Positions 17,401 to 25,648 of a stretch of 64,000 nucleotides of DNA are shown piece after piece; position 1 is the stretch's first letter; each line of letters opens with the position of its first letter. Source of the stretch: Paenibacillus faecalis (GTDB lineage Bacteria; Bacillota; Bacilli; Paenibacillales; Paenibacillaceae); contig NZ_LT985747.1 of assembly GCF_900289175.1 (NCBI RefSeq), forward strand, positions 1,799,667 through 1,863,666, in the 5' to 3' direction. Below the pieces are notes generated by a model, which ran no database searches, had not been told where the DNA came from, and saw nothing but the letters and a program-made list of their open reading frames with translations. Both the position numbers and the translations under genes were made by a program.

Positions 17401-17806
17401 CCGGATGTGCGATCCCGATATCCTGCCCGTACATGAGATCGGCCCGAATCCCTTGACCTTGAAGCTCAACATCCCAGAACCATATCCCACGATCTGTCAG
17501 TGTGAACAAAACCTTGTAGGCAACACCGCTTGCGTTTCCTTCCCATATCATCTGGTTTTCCGAAACCGTGACCACGCTGTTTGATTGCACACCGAGAAGT
17601 GGATAGGCTTCAATGCCGCCCGGGGTATGAATTCTTAAAAACAAGTTGCTGATGGCCCCGTCAATCGAATTGGTAAGCAGCTGGTTGATCATGATGTCGC
17701 CGGATGTCGCCTGATAAAGATCACCACTTGGCAAAAATGAAAACATCAACTTACCCGACTGGAGAACTAGTTTAGAATTTCTCTTCTCAATCTTGGCTGT
17801 CATCAT
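14426..17806 (-). CDS. GH94 1,2-beta-oligoglucan phosphorylase
   Basis: Cytoplasmic phosphorylase of 1,126 residues that should release glucose 1-phosphate from sophoro-oligosaccharides. The C-terminal (alpha/alpha)6 catalytic half contains YGGAAWGTRDVCQGPVEYF, NWPQWFMFDKY and the general-acid region SSYGDGDWDDTLQP, as in the large GH94 group that includes Listeria Lin1839 (about 1,113 residues). No signal peptide. It follows the GH3 gene by 34 nt, and the whole locus has the order known for Listeria 1,2-beta-oligoglucan use (binding protein, permeases, GH3, GH94). The ribosome binding site is weak (GGACGTGAG), suggesting partial coupling to the GH3 gene. Specificity is inferred from size and context; it could act on other beta-linked glucans. 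Confidence 0.83.
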   Translation of the reverse strand: MMTAKIEKRNSKLVLQSGKLMFSFLPSGDLYQATSGDIMINQLLTNSIDGAISNLFLRIHTPGGIEAYPLLGVQSNSVVTVSENQMIWEGNASGVAYKVLFTLTDRGIWFWDVELQGQGIRADLMYGQDIGIAHPGAVRTNEAYLSQYIDHAVFEKEEGGFVICSRQNQPQGGAFPYLQQGSLTRAVGYSTDGFQFFGLSYKETNKAEALYKENLANEVYQYEFAYTALQSPCVNLDGSARFVFYGMYKEDHPDAVSSLEFQEELQAAWKQVETMPAPVTGEKLPRVERSRDLGDLLRTLPMTEEELNVLFPVRRQEERDGQKLLSFFTDTYEHIVLKEKELRVERPHGHILMSGNNVSFRTPVVTTTSYMYGLFNSQLVIGNTNFNKMMSNARNALNVHKTSGQRIYIEIDGKYRLLGMPSMFEIGFNYVRWYYKTESDMFIITNFTAASAPEVTLQVRSESGRPYRYLVTHQNTMNVNEYEVPYHMVQEDGVLIFRADHTSLSASVYPELHYRLQVTGADMDVADETRLASYVRPGSASLTVLELGPSADWSMTIQGSLDKAEAPLQVRDADEEISSYRAFYSSVMNEFNLSFKDSPSDSLFKVNALAWWYTHNMLVHYSVPHGLEQYGGAAWGTRDVCQGPVEYFMATHQYEQVRNILLEVYAHQYEDEGNWPQWFMFDKYAHIQQEESHGDIIVWPLKVLADYLAVTHDYSILEQEVPYTRRHHFDYTDESFTVLEHVKKQLAYIQTHFLHDTHLSSYGDGDWDDTLQPANAQLKKYMVSSWTVALTYQTLNQFSHVMERVNPDMAQHLRSLTEGIQRDFNRYILNSEVIPGFVYMEDPEQSKFLLHPTDQETGIQYRLLPMTRSMISELLTPEQAERHYKIIREQLFCPDGVRLMNRPAQYTGGVSTHFKRAEQAANFGREVGLQYVHAHIRFVEAMAKLGKSSEVWSGLERINPIGITDVVPNAELRQSNAYFSSSDGKFNTRYEAQESFEKLRSGLVPVKGGWRIYSSGPGIYMNQLISNALGIREEGGDLIIDPVLPSSLDGLQFRFRFSGIPVTFSYHVDSADQPFVSINGQQVYTETLQNRYRAGGMRISRADFDRLAKDSENGCTVEIYCVSAQK

Positions 17807-17840
17807 CTCACGTCCTATCTGTAAAAATACTATCTATATA

Positions 17841-20006
17841 TTATTTCTTGAGTCGAAAACGCCGAATCTCTGTATCCTTACTGCTTCCACCAACCATCAC
17901 GCAAAACTCTCCTGCATCGCTGCTATAGGTCAAGTCCGAATGGTGATACCGAAGCTGCTCCTCCGTCAGAATAAAAGTGATATCCTGTTGTTCACCCGGC
18001 TGAAGCAAAACCTTGCGAAAATCTTTCAGCTCCTGAACTGGCCTTACCACCTCACCGGACATATCCCGGATATACAGCTGCACTACCTCTTCCCCAGCCA
18101 TTTCTCCAACATTGGTAACAGAGACTGTAATTTCAAGAGGACTCTTTGCTGTCATTTCCTCAGCTGACAACATCATCTTCCCGTATTGAAATTCCGTGTA
18201 GCTCAGGCCAAACCCAAACGGAAGCAGCGGCTCGTTTGGAATGTCCAAATATTGCGACACATATCGCTCCTGAGCATCGGGAGCATCCTTCGGACGTCCG
18301 GTGTTGAAATGATTGTAGTATACCGGAATCTGACCTACCGAATACGGAAACGACATGCTAAGGCGACCCGATGGGTTTGCTTCTCCTGTCAACAGCTCCG
18401 CAATAGCTGCACCGCCTTCACTGCCCGGATACCAGGCTTCCAATACGGCATCCGCCTCGTCCAAAACACCGTGTAAATCCAGCGGTCTGCCGTTGAACAG
18501 AACGACAACGATCGGCTTTTGCAGCGGTTTGAGATGCTGAATTAATTCAAGCTGCGGCTCCGGCAGTGTAATGAATGCACGGCTGCCCGCTTCTCCGCTC
18601 ATCTCGGAATCTTCGCCCAGCGCCAGCACGATTACATCAGCCTCATTGGCAACCTTCAACGCCTCATCGAGCTGCTGCTCGGTCACCGAGGTCACATCAC
18701 AGCCTTCGGCTGTTAGGAGCATGTCAGAAGCGAGTTTGGAGCGAAGCCCCTGCTCCACGGTTATCGCGTCTTCTTTCGAACCGGTCCATGACCATGGACC
18801 AAGAATATCTCCACTTGCGGCGAAAGGACCGATCAGCGCAACGCGCTTCTCAGACTTCAGCGGCAAAACCGAGTTGTTTTTTAATAAAACACAAGACTTG
18901 ACAGCAGCTTCACGAGCCGCCTGCCGATGCTCATCGCAGAACACAATTTCCTGCTCCAATGCCGGATCAGCTCCCCGCACAGGACGCTCGAACAGCCCTA
19001 GCCGTTTTTTCAACGACAGAATACGCAGCACGGCTTCATCTATAAGTCTCTCTTCCACTTTTCCTTCACGTACAAGATCTTGCAGGTGATGAACATAACA
19101 AGGCGTCATCATCTCAATGTCCACTCCTGCCAAAATCGCCTTCAGCGCCGCCTCTTCCTCATCTTCAGCAACCCCGTGGGGAATCATCTCTTTAACCGCT
19201 CCCCAGTCGGAAATCAACACACCATCAAAGCCCCATTCACCACGCAATAAGTCACGCATCAATCGTTTATTGCCTGTAGCCGGCACGCCGTGGACCGTAT
19301 TAAAGGACGTCATCACCATCTCACAGCCCTCTTCCAGCGCTGCTTTATATGCAGGCAAGTAGTACTCCCGCAGCTGCCGCTCCGACATATCCACCGTATT
19401 GTAATCGCGTCCGCCTTCACCTGCTCCATAAGCGGCAAAATGCTTGACACAAGCCGCCACCCGGTGCACATCACCGCTGAGATCGTCCCCTTGAAATCCC
19501 CGAACAAAGGCACGGGCAAATTCACTGTTCAAATAAGGATCTTCTCCGGTAGACTCCATAACTCGGCCCCACCTAGGATCGCGCACCAGATCAACCATCG
19601 GCGCAAACGTGACATGAATGCCGGATACGGAAGCTTCACGGGCAGCGATTTTTGCACTCTGCTCTGCAAGCTCCATGTCCCAGGAGCATCCCATAGCTAG
19701 CGGCACAGGAAAAATCGTCTTGAACCCATGCACGATGTCTGCCATAAGAAGCAGCGGAATACCTAGTCGATTGCTGCGAAGATGAGCTTCCTGAACAGCG
19801 ATGGCTTCCTTCGCTCCCGCCAAACCGAGCACAGAGCCAGCATTATGAACGATTTCCTCCGTAATCCCGAGTGATTCCATCGGTCCAGTAATTTGCCCGG
19901 ATTGTTCAGCTCCCTCAAAAAAAGGAACGGCCAGCTGCATAAGCTGTGCAATTTTTTCTTCCAGCGTCATTCGCTCCACCAGAGAAATCAGTTGTTGATC
20001 TGCCAT
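17841..20006 (-). CDS. GH3 beta-glucosidase (BglX type, intracellular)
   Basis: Retaining glycosidase of 721 residues. The (beta/alpha)8 domain has DPRWGRVMESTGEDPYL and KHFAAYGAGEGGRDYN; the catalytic nucleophile is the Asp of GVLISDWGAV. A second alpha/beta sandwich domain (about residues 360-560) and a C-terminal fibronectin-III-like domain (EVVQLYIRDMSGEV, GEQQDITF) complete the normal BglX layout. There is no signal peptide, so it acts inside the cell, probably on sophorose left by the phosphorylase, as proposed for Listeria Lin1840. It starts at an ATG after AGAGGAGG and heads a two-gene unit with the GH94 gene; two operator-like motifs lie 45 and 170 bp upstream. Confidence 0.88.
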   Translation of the reverse strand: MADQQLISLVERMTLEEKIAQLMQLAVPFFEGAEQSGQITGPMESLGITEEIVHNAGSVLGLAGAKEAIAVQEAHLRSNRLGIPLLLMADIVHGFKTIFPVPLAMGCSWDMELAEQSAKIAAREASVSGIHVTFAPMVDLVRDPRWGRVMESTGEDPYLNSEFARAFVRGFQGDDLSGDVHRVAACVKHFAAYGAGEGGRDYNTVDMSERQLREYYLPAYKAALEEGCEMVMTSFNTVHGVPATGNKRLMRDLLRGEWGFDGVLISDWGAVKEMIPHGVAEDEEEAALKAILAGVDIEMMTPCYVHHLQDLVREGKVEERLIDEAVLRILSLKKRLGLFERPVRGADPALEQEIVFCDEHRQAAREAAVKSCVLLKNNSVLPLKSEKRVALIGPFAASGDILGPWSWTGSKEDAITVEQGLRSKLASDMLLTAEGCDVTSVTEQQLDEALKVANEADVIVLALGEDSEMSGEAGSRAFITLPEPQLELIQHLKPLQKPIVVVLFNGRPLDLHGVLDEADAVLEAWYPGSEGGAAIAELLTGEANPSGRLSMSFPYSVGQIPVYYNHFNTGRPKDAPDAQERYVSQYLDIPNEPLLPFGFGLSYTEFQYGKMMLSAEEMTAKSPLEITVSVTNVGEMAGEEVVQLYIRDMSGEVVRPVQELKDFRKVLLQPGEQQDITFILTEEQLRYHHSDLTYSSDAGEFCVMVGGSSKDTEIRRFRLKK

Positions 20007-20050
20007 TCCTAAACCTCCTCTTGTCCTTGCACGGACTTACCGTTTACAAA

Positions 20051-20060
20051 TCGAAACGTT
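20051..20060. promoter_or_regulatory. LacI-type operator, partial copy
   Basis: TCGAAACGTT followed by TTTA; the second half is degenerate relative to TCGAAACGTTTCGA. Located 45 bp upstream of the GH3 start. Confidence 0.5.
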
Positions 20061-20176
20061 TTTATTGTAATCATCCAACTTCAAAAACACGATAAAATTA
20101 TATACTTATCAAAGAAAAATTCAATATTCAATATCTTTTCCTGCATATGAGAAACCGCCACGAAACAAGCCATAAA

Positions 20177-20190
20177 TCGAAACGTTTCAA
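20177..20190. promoter_or_regulatory. LacI-type operator
   Basis: TCGAAACGTTTCAA, one base from the perfect palindrome found upstream of the binding-protein gene. It lies between the esterase stop and the GH3 start, suggesting a second regulated promoter inside the locus. Confidence 0.65.
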
Positions 20191-20208
20191 AAGATATGCA
20201 TAAAAAAA

Positions 20209-20970
20209 TTAGGGCAAGGGTAACCAATCCAGCACACGCTTGATTTTACAGTCCCAATATCCCCACTCATGTCCACCCGGCTCTTCCTCATACGTCAGAT
20301 CAAGCCCCAGTTTCTTGGCATGCTCGCGGAAGGTTTGATTATCTCTGTATAAAAAGTCCTCCGTTCCACAGCATTGATACAATTTCGGTTTAGGCCCTTC
20401 ATAAGCTGCAAATGTTTCGGCCAGAAACAACAGATCATCCCGGCTCCCTTTCAATCGATCCACACTGCCAAAAAGCGCACGGACTTCATGCTCCTGAAAT
20501 GCCGGTCCGGCTGCACGACTGGCAAGATCCATACCGCCCGACAGACTTGCACCTGCCGCATAACGCTCCGGAAAACGCATAGCCAACTTGAACGCGCCGT
20601 ACCCTCCCATCGAGATTCCAGCTACAAAAGTATCCTCTCTTCTATCCGAAATCGGAAAGAATGACTGAACAACCCCGGGAAGTTCTTCACTCAGAAACGT
20701 AAAGTATGGTAATCCATTGGCCATATCCATGTAATAGCTTCGTCCAGCCCCTGGCATGACCAATGCGATGCCTTTATGCTCAGCATACCTTTCAATGGAT
20801 GAGTGACGCCACCACTCCGTATGGTCCGCTCCCCGGCCATGCAGCAAATAAAGCACCGGCAGCTTGGAAGGATAGCTGGATCGCCCTAAGCTGGACTGCG
20901 GTAAAAATACGTATATACTCGTAGAAAGCCCCAGAGTCTCCGCATAAAAATCACAAGCTATCCACGCCAT
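20209..20970 (-). CDS. Alpha/beta-hydrolase, tributyrin/acetyl-esterase family (EstA/esterase D-like)
   Basis: Serine esterase of 253 residues without signal peptide. The nucleophile elbow is GISMGGYGAF (about residues 117-126), the oxyanion region LYLLHGRGADHTEWW, the acid in CCGTEDFLYRDN and the catalytic His in GGHEWGYWD. Members of this family remove small acyl groups. It lies 37 nt after the LacI gene and in the same direction, so it appears to be part of the oligoglucan operon; a plausible role is stripping acyl substituents from imported glucan fragments. That role is inference. AGGAGG precedes the ATG. Confidence 0.82.
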   Translation of the reverse strand: MAWIACDFYAETLGLSTSIYVFLPQSSLGRSSYPSKLPVLYLLHGRGADHTEWWRHSSIERYAEHKGIALVMPGAGRSYYMDMANGLPYFTFLSEELPGVVQSFFPISDRREDTFVAGISMGGYGAFKLAMRFPERYAAGASLSGGMDLASRAAGPAFQEHEVRALFGSVDRLKGSRDDLLFLAETFAAYEGPKPKLYQCCGTEDFLYRDNQTFREHAKKLGLDLTYEEEPGGHEWGYWDCKIKRVLDWLPLP

Positions 20971-21007
20971 ACTTCTTCACCTCCTATTCGGCACTTCTTA
21001 ATGAACG

Positions 21008-22012
21008 TTATTTCCTAATAACAGAGATGTTTTTCACAGAGCTGCGCTCTACCATTTCCGTTGTCAGCATATACTCCCGTTTTACCTCTTCGCCGCTCAA
21101 TATCTGAAAAAGCAAATGTGCAGCAAGTGAACCCGCTTCACTCTTCGGTTGACGGATCGTCGTGAGCGGCGGGCTCACATACTCAGCAATCTGAATATCG
21201 TCAAAGCCGATCACCGATATATCCTCCGGTACCGATATGCCGCTTTCCTCAAATGCCTTCAGTCCTCCGATCGCCATCTCATCATTACCGTAAAACACCG
21301 CTTCTGGAAGAGACCCCTGAACAATCATCATCTTCGTAGCGTTATAGCCGCCTTCGCGCACGAAGTTTCCGCTAAGTCGCCATTTCGACTGCTCTTCCAG
21401 TCCAGCCTCCGACAGTGCCCGCAAATACCCTTGATAACGAAGCTGACTGTCATAGGAGTCATTCGGGCCGCTGATATAAGCAATACTTCGATGACCGGAT
21501 TCAATCAGATAACGAGTCGCTGTATATCCGCCTTGCTCACCATCAACAAGCACATTGACCAAATATTCGCTGGATATTTTCCGATCCATGATAACAATCG
21601 GAAAACGAGGGCCAGCGGTCTCGATCAGTACTTCATCACGAATATTAGGCGCGAGTATAATTGCACCATCTGTCCGCTTCTCCCGCAAAAACTTTACTGC
21701 CGTGGAATCCCTGCCGCCAACAGAACTACATGCGATCAAGTCATAGCCATTGTCCAGCGCTACCTCCTGCACACTGCGGATAAGCTCTGAGTAATACGGT
21801 CCGGAAAGATCGGTCAAAATAAGGGCGATTGTATTTGTGCGGCTCCGTTTCAAATCCATGGCAAAGCCGTTTTTTCGATAATTCAATTGCCTTGCCGCCT
21901 CCAGCACCTTTGCTCTTGTCTTGGCGCTCACCCTGCTGTCGCCGCTTAACGCATACGAAGCAGTGGACAATGCAACCCCAGCGAGCTTCGCCACATCTTT
22001 TATCGTTGCCAT
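21008..22012 (-). CDS. LacI-family transcriptional regulator of the oligoglucan locus
   Basis: Repressor of 334 residues: N-terminal helix-turn-helix and hinge (TIKDVAKLAGVALSTASYALSGDSRVSAKTRAKV, residues 3-37, in two parts) followed by a periplasmic-binding-protein-like sensor domain (IALILTDLSGPYYSELIRSV, VFYGNDEMAIGGLKAF, VIGFDDIQIAEYVSPPLTTI). It lies within the same-strand series permease-permease-lacI-esterase. Expected to bind the four TCGAAACGTTTCGA-like motifs at 20051, 20177, 25251 and 25436 and to be released by a sophoro-oligosaccharide. Autoregulation follows from its position in the operon. Confidence 0.9.
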   Translation of the reverse strand: MATIKDVAKLAGVALSTASYALSGDSRVSAKTRAKVLEAARQLNYRKNGFAMDLKRSRTNTIALILTDLSGPYYSELIRSVQEVALDNGYDLIACSSVGGRDSTAVKFLREKRTDGAIILAPNIRDEVLIETAGPRFPIVIMDRKISSEYLVNVLVDGEQGGYTATRYLIESGHRSIAYISGPNDSYDSQLRYQGYLRALSEAGLEEQSKWRLSGNFVREGGYNATKMMIVQGSLPEAVFYGNDEMAIGGLKAFEESGISVPEDISVIGFDDIQIAEYVSPPLTTIRQPKSEAGSLAAHLLFQILSGEEVKREYMLTTEMVERSSVKNISVIRK

Positions 22013-22067
22013 TTTAATCTTCGCTCCTACTGTACTTTCTTTAATTTCAAAAAAACTCTACCTATTT

Positions 22068-22886
22068 CTATTTCATACCAGAGATCGTATATCCTTCAAT
22101 GATGTGCTTTTGGAAGAAAGAAAATATAATAATAATCGGAACGACCATAAATGCCGCGCCCGCCATCTGCAATCCATAATCTGTTCCATGCTGCCCCTTC
22201 AGAAGCTGCAGGCCGACGGAAAGCGTGTAAAGATCCTGATCGTTCGCCATAATAAGGGGCCACAAAAAGCTGTTCCAGCCGCCGATGAACGTCAATATCC
22301 CTTGTACCGCAAATACCGGCTTGGTGATCGGCATAACCAGCTGGAAGAATATCCTTAGTTCCCCTGCCCCATCCAGACGTGCCGCCTCGATCAAGTCCAT
22401 CGGGATCGTCGTCATAAACTGGCGGAACAGGAAAATACCGAAGGCTCCTACCAAACCCGGCAGCACAATACCTGCCATCGTGTTCGTTAAACCGATACTG
22501 TTAATAATCAAGTATACGGGTATCATCGTTACTTGCCCCGGTATCATCATCGTTGCAAGTACAAGATAGAACATTTTTTTATTGCCTGGAAACTCAAACT
22601 TGGCAAATGCATACCCCGCAAGCGCGTTAAGGAACAAGCCAATAAATCCGAAAAACACAATAATCAGTGTATTTTTAAAATAAATCAAAAAGTCCAGTCT
22701 TACAAACAAATCGACATAATTCTGAATGGTAAACTGCTCCGGAAGGAGCGTCGGCGGAATTGCCGTAAATTCATTTTCCGGCTTGAATGAGGAAGTGATC
22801 ATCCATATAAATGGAATCATCATTAACAATCCCCCTGCAACGAGCAAAGCCGTCATGAATGCTTTTTCAATTTTTTTAGCTGCCAT
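22068..22886 (-). CDS. Carbohydrate ABC transporter permease, MalG type
   Basis: Inner-membrane permease of 272 residues with six predicted helices. The coupling loop is EAARLDGAGELRIFFQLVMPITKP (EAAxxDGA-n-IFxxxxxP), here around residues 170-190, which docks onto the ATPase. WNSFLWPLIM near the end is typical of MalG-like CUT1 permeases. No ATPase gene is in the locus, so a shared MsmX-type ATPase encoded elsewhere is expected. AGGAGG precedes the start; 41 nt separates it from the MalF-type gene. Confidence 0.9.
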   Translation of the reverse strand: MAAKKIEKAFMTALLVAGGLLMMIPFIWMITSSFKPENEFTAIPPTLLPEQFTIQNYVDLFVRLDFLIYFKNTLIIVFFGFIGLFLNALAGYAFAKFEFPGNKKMFYLVLATMMIPGQVTMIPVYLIINSIGLTNTMAGIVLPGLVGAFGIFLFRQFMTTIPMDLIEAARLDGAGELRIFFQLVMPITKPVFAVQGILTFIGGWNSFLWPLIMANDQDLYTLSVGLQLLKGQHGTDYGLQMAGAAFMVVPIIIIFSFFQKHIIEGYTISGMK

Positions 22887-22927
22887 GCTCTATACCTCCT
22901 TCAGTTATACGGGTTTCTCGCTTGAAC

Positions 22928-23833
22928 TTAATACTCTACATCTCTTTTCTTCAAGGCGAATTGTGCGATCGTCGCAATGATAATAATGATGAAGAGCACA
23001 AACGATCCTGCGGCCGCATAGCCGAAATTGCTAAGCTGGAAGCCGTTGTTGTATATAAAGAGCGCCATCGACATCGTTTCGTTGAGCGGACCGCCTTTGG
23101 TCATGACCAGCGGCTCTTCGAAAAACTGAATCCAGCCGATCAACGTTGTAATCGTAACGAAGAAGGTTGCAAAGCTAAGGAGAGGAACGGTAATGTACAT
23201 AAGCTTCTGCCGCTTGCTTGCGCCATCGATTTCCGCCGCTTCATAATATGAGCGTGGAATACCCTGCAACGCTGCCAGAAAAATGATCATATTCAAGCCA
23301 ATCGCTTTCCACACAGCCAGTAATATGAGGGACAGCTTCGCAAGTGCTGGGTCGGTCAGCCACTGCTGCGCCGGAATTCCAAACAGGGACAAAATATAAT
23401 TAAACAGGCCATAATGGCTGTTATAAAGATAGCCCCAAACGACCGCTACCGCTACGATATTGGTGATAGAAGGCATATAGTATACAATACGGAACGTCTT
23501 GAATAGCCATCCCGTACCATAATTAAGAAGCAGCGCAGCGCCCATGGCAAACAGCACGACGAGCGGCACCCCGATGATAACATAGAACAAAGTGTTGTAC
23601 ATAGACTTCAGAAAAACCGGATCTTTAAATATATTCATGTAATTCTCAAATCCAACAGCTTCAATATTCGAATAATTCGCCAGACCGGCAAGGTCGATGT
23701 CGGTGAAGCTGATGACAAGCGCAACAAAGATTGGAATAATCGAGAACGTAATAAGCAGCAGCATCGCAGGTGCAACAAACATATATGGATACTTATAGCG
23801 GTTAAAACGCTTGATAAAGTTCTGCACTGTCAT
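22928..23833 (-). CDS. Carbohydrate ABC transporter permease, MalF type
   Basis: Permease of 301 residues with six helices, CUT1 class. YMFVAPAMLLLITFSIIPIF is the first helix; the coupling loop is YYEAAEIDGASKRQKLMYITVP. Pairs with the MalG-type gene downstream and the binding protein upstream. A 107-bp spacer separates it from the binding-protein gene, as is common where the binding protein is expressed more strongly; no clear hairpin was found in that spacer. Confidence 0.9.
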   Translation of the reverse strand: MTVQNFIKRFNRYKYPYMFVAPAMLLLITFSIIPIFVALVISFTDIDLAGLANYSNIEAVGFENYMNIFKDPVFLKSMYNTLFYVIIGVPLVVLFAMGAALLLNYGTGWLFKTFRIVYYMPSITNIVAVAVVWGYLYNSHYGLFNYILSLFGIPAQQWLTDPALAKLSLILLAVWKAIGLNMIIFLAALQGIPRSYYEAAEIDGASKRQKLMYITVPLLSFATFFVTITTLIGWIQFFEEPLVMTKGGPLNETMSMALFIYNNGFQLSNFGYAAAGSFVLFIIIIIATIAQFALKKRDVEY

Positions 23834-23940
23834 TCACCTCCTGTTAGTGTATGATTTCAGTCAAACGAAGCTCTTTTCGATGCAGCCAGGCTTGCTTACG
23901 TCATTAACGAAGCAAGCCGGGGACTGCATGAAAACTCATA

Positions 23941-25188
23941 TTATTTCGTCAGAATCTCGGTAGCCTTCGTGTTTAACTGATCCATTTCTGTCTTGATGTC
24001 AGCACCGCCAACGGTAATTCTTTCAAAAGCACCAATGGCCTCCTGGGAAACAGCGTCCCACTCTTTAATAAATGGAACTGGTCTTGCGCTTTCCAATTGC
24101 TCACCAAACGTAGCGATGATCGGATCATCAAATCGTGCATCATCCCATGCACTCTTGACAGCAGGCAGGTTTTTAGACACATCGTAATTCTTCAGCTGCG
24201 TTTCTTTTTGACTCATGAAATCGATAAATTTAACGGCCTCTTCCGGGTTCTTCGACGTGCTGAACACGGACATGTTAGCGCCACCAAGGAAGGATGCATT
24301 GTTTTCTTTGGCTGGCAGCGTTGCAGTCGCCCACTTTCCTTCGATCTCAGGCGCTTTCTCCTTCACACCCGAAATCATCCAAGGGCCGCTGATAAACATC
24401 GGAAACTGTCCATCTTTAAATGCAGCAAACAACTCCAGGTCGCTGTGAAGCGGTGTCAAACCATCGTCATAGAAACTCTTCAAGTATTCCATCGCTCCCA
24501 TAAACTCCGGTTCATTAAAGCGAGGCGTGCGATCTTTGTCGATGATTTCGCTTCCATTCTGCCAAGCGAACATGGACAGATAGTTCATATCTTTAGCATC
24601 AATTGTGATCGCATAGTTGCCTTCTCCTCTGGCTGCAAGCTTCTTGCCCGCATCCTTCATTTCGTCCCAAGTTTTCGGACCTTCAGGATAGCCTACGTCA
24701 GCTAAAATATCGGTACGATAGAACAGCACCCGCGTTTCTACATACCAAGGAATACCGACAACCTTGTCATTAAAACTCATCGTCTCTATAGCACCATCAA
24801 AGTAATTTTCCGGTTTCAAACTTGGATACTTATCCAGATATGGCGTCAAATCGAGCAAAGCTCCGGCTTCTGCAAATTCTGGAATCCAGGTCGTACCCAT
24901 CTGTACCACGTCAGGTCCGCTCTTGGATGCGACTGCCGTAAGAAGCTTGTCATGAGCGTTGGCCCAAGGAATAGATTGAACGCTTACCTTAATTCCTGGG
25001 TTTTTCTCCTCAAATTCGTTGATCAAGGTTTTGTCTGTCTCATCCCCCATAAGCCAAACCTTCAATTCCTTTGTTCCGCCTTCGCTGTCTCCGCCTGAAC
25101 TTTCGGATTCATTGGAACCGCATCCGGCCAAAATAACCGAAAATACAAGCAGTGTCGCCAAGATCAGTGATAACGATTTCTTCCTCAT
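23941..25188 (-). CDS. Extracellular sugar-binding lipoprotein (family 1)
   Basis: Lipoprotein of 415 residues that captures the oligosaccharide at the cell surface. The signal peptide MRKKSLSLILATLLVFSVI ends in the lipobox LAGC at about residue 23, followed by an Ser/Glu/Gly-rich linker. The mature part has the SBP type 1 fold (KVWLMGDETDKTLINEFEEK, GTTWIPEFAEAGALLDLTPYL, GPWMISGVKEKAPEI). First gene of the oligoglucan locus; GGGGTG precedes the ATG. Two operator-like palindromes lie 63 and 248 bp upstream. Counterpart of Listeria Lin1841 by context. Confidence 0.9.
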   Translation of the reverse strand: MRKKSLSLILATLLVFSVILAGCGSNESESSGGDSEGGTKELKVWLMGDETDKTLINEFEEKNPGIKVSVQSIPWANAHDKLLTAVASKSGPDVVQMGTTWIPEFAEAGALLDLTPYLDKYPSLKPENYFDGAIETMSFNDKVVGIPWYVETRVLFYRTDILADVGYPEGPKTWDEMKDAGKKLAARGEGNYAITIDAKDMNYLSMFAWQNGSEIIDKDRTPRFNEPEFMGAMEYLKSFYDDGLTPLHSDLELFAAFKDGQFPMFISGPWMISGVKEKAPEIEGKWATATLPAKENNASFLGGANMSVFSTSKNPEEAVKFIDFMSQKETQLKNYDVSKNLPAVKSAWDDARFDDPIIATFGEQLESARPVPFIKEWDAVSQEAIGAFERITVGGADIKTEMDQLNTKATEILTK

Positions 25189-25250
25189 TGTACATTCACC
25201 CCGTTTTTAATGTTTACTTACCTGTAAAACGAAAATTGAAAGCACTTACT

Positions 25251-25264
25251 TCGAAACGTTTCGA
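25251..25264. promoter_or_regulatory. LacI-type operator, perfect palindrome
   Basis: TCGAAACGTTTCGA, a perfect 14-bp palindrome, followed by a further TCGAAA at 25271. Located 63 bp upstream of the binding-protein start. Confidence 0.7.
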
Positions 25265-25553
25265 TTTTTTTCGAAAAAATAAAGACATGGAATAATCAAT
25301 TGATCCAAAGCCCTTTAGTCCAATTATTGCCTGTATCAAGCACCTTAACAAGCTTAAATCGTGTATATAAGTTCGTATGGAAATGATGCTAAATTCTAGT
25401 TGTTAGCTTGATTACTTAAATAATTGCATATTATTTTGAAACGTTTCGACAGGTTCATTATAGCTCCCCTTGAGAGCGATTTCAATATTCTTTTTTAAAA
25501 TATTTTCAGTCTTTTTCTGGCATAACCAGTTCAATCATTTGCACAAAAATCAC
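25265..25553. other. Regulatory region upstream of the oligoglucan operon
   Basis: The gene-free stretch 25189-25648 holds the promoter region of the binding-protein gene, two operators (25251-25264, 25436-25449) and the terminator of the neighbouring MFS gene. Between the operators I see only A/T-rich sequence with no ORF or hairpin. Confidence 0.5.
25436..25449. promoter_or_regulatory. LacI-type operator, distal copy
   Basis: TTGAAACGTTTCGA, one mismatch from the perfect site and 185 bp further upstream. Could allow looping. Confidence 0.6.
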
Positions 25554-25590
25554 AAAAAAAGCAGCACGCTTCAAAAACCGCTTGCTGCTT
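25554..25590 (-). terminator. Terminator of the MFS gene at 25649
   Basis: On the minus strand, AAGCAGCA and TGCTGCTT arms followed by TTTTTTTG. Confidence 0.8.
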
Positions 25591-25648
25591 CATAAGCCAG
25601 TATATCTTTTCCATAGATTGCTCTCTTATATGAAAATCATTTGTACTT

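Noticed and set aside
25251..25264. cre site for CcpA upstream of the sugar-binding protein
   Set aside because: TCGAAACGTTTCGA lacks the TGWAARCGYTWNCW pattern at several positions; the local LacI regulator explains the repeated motif better.
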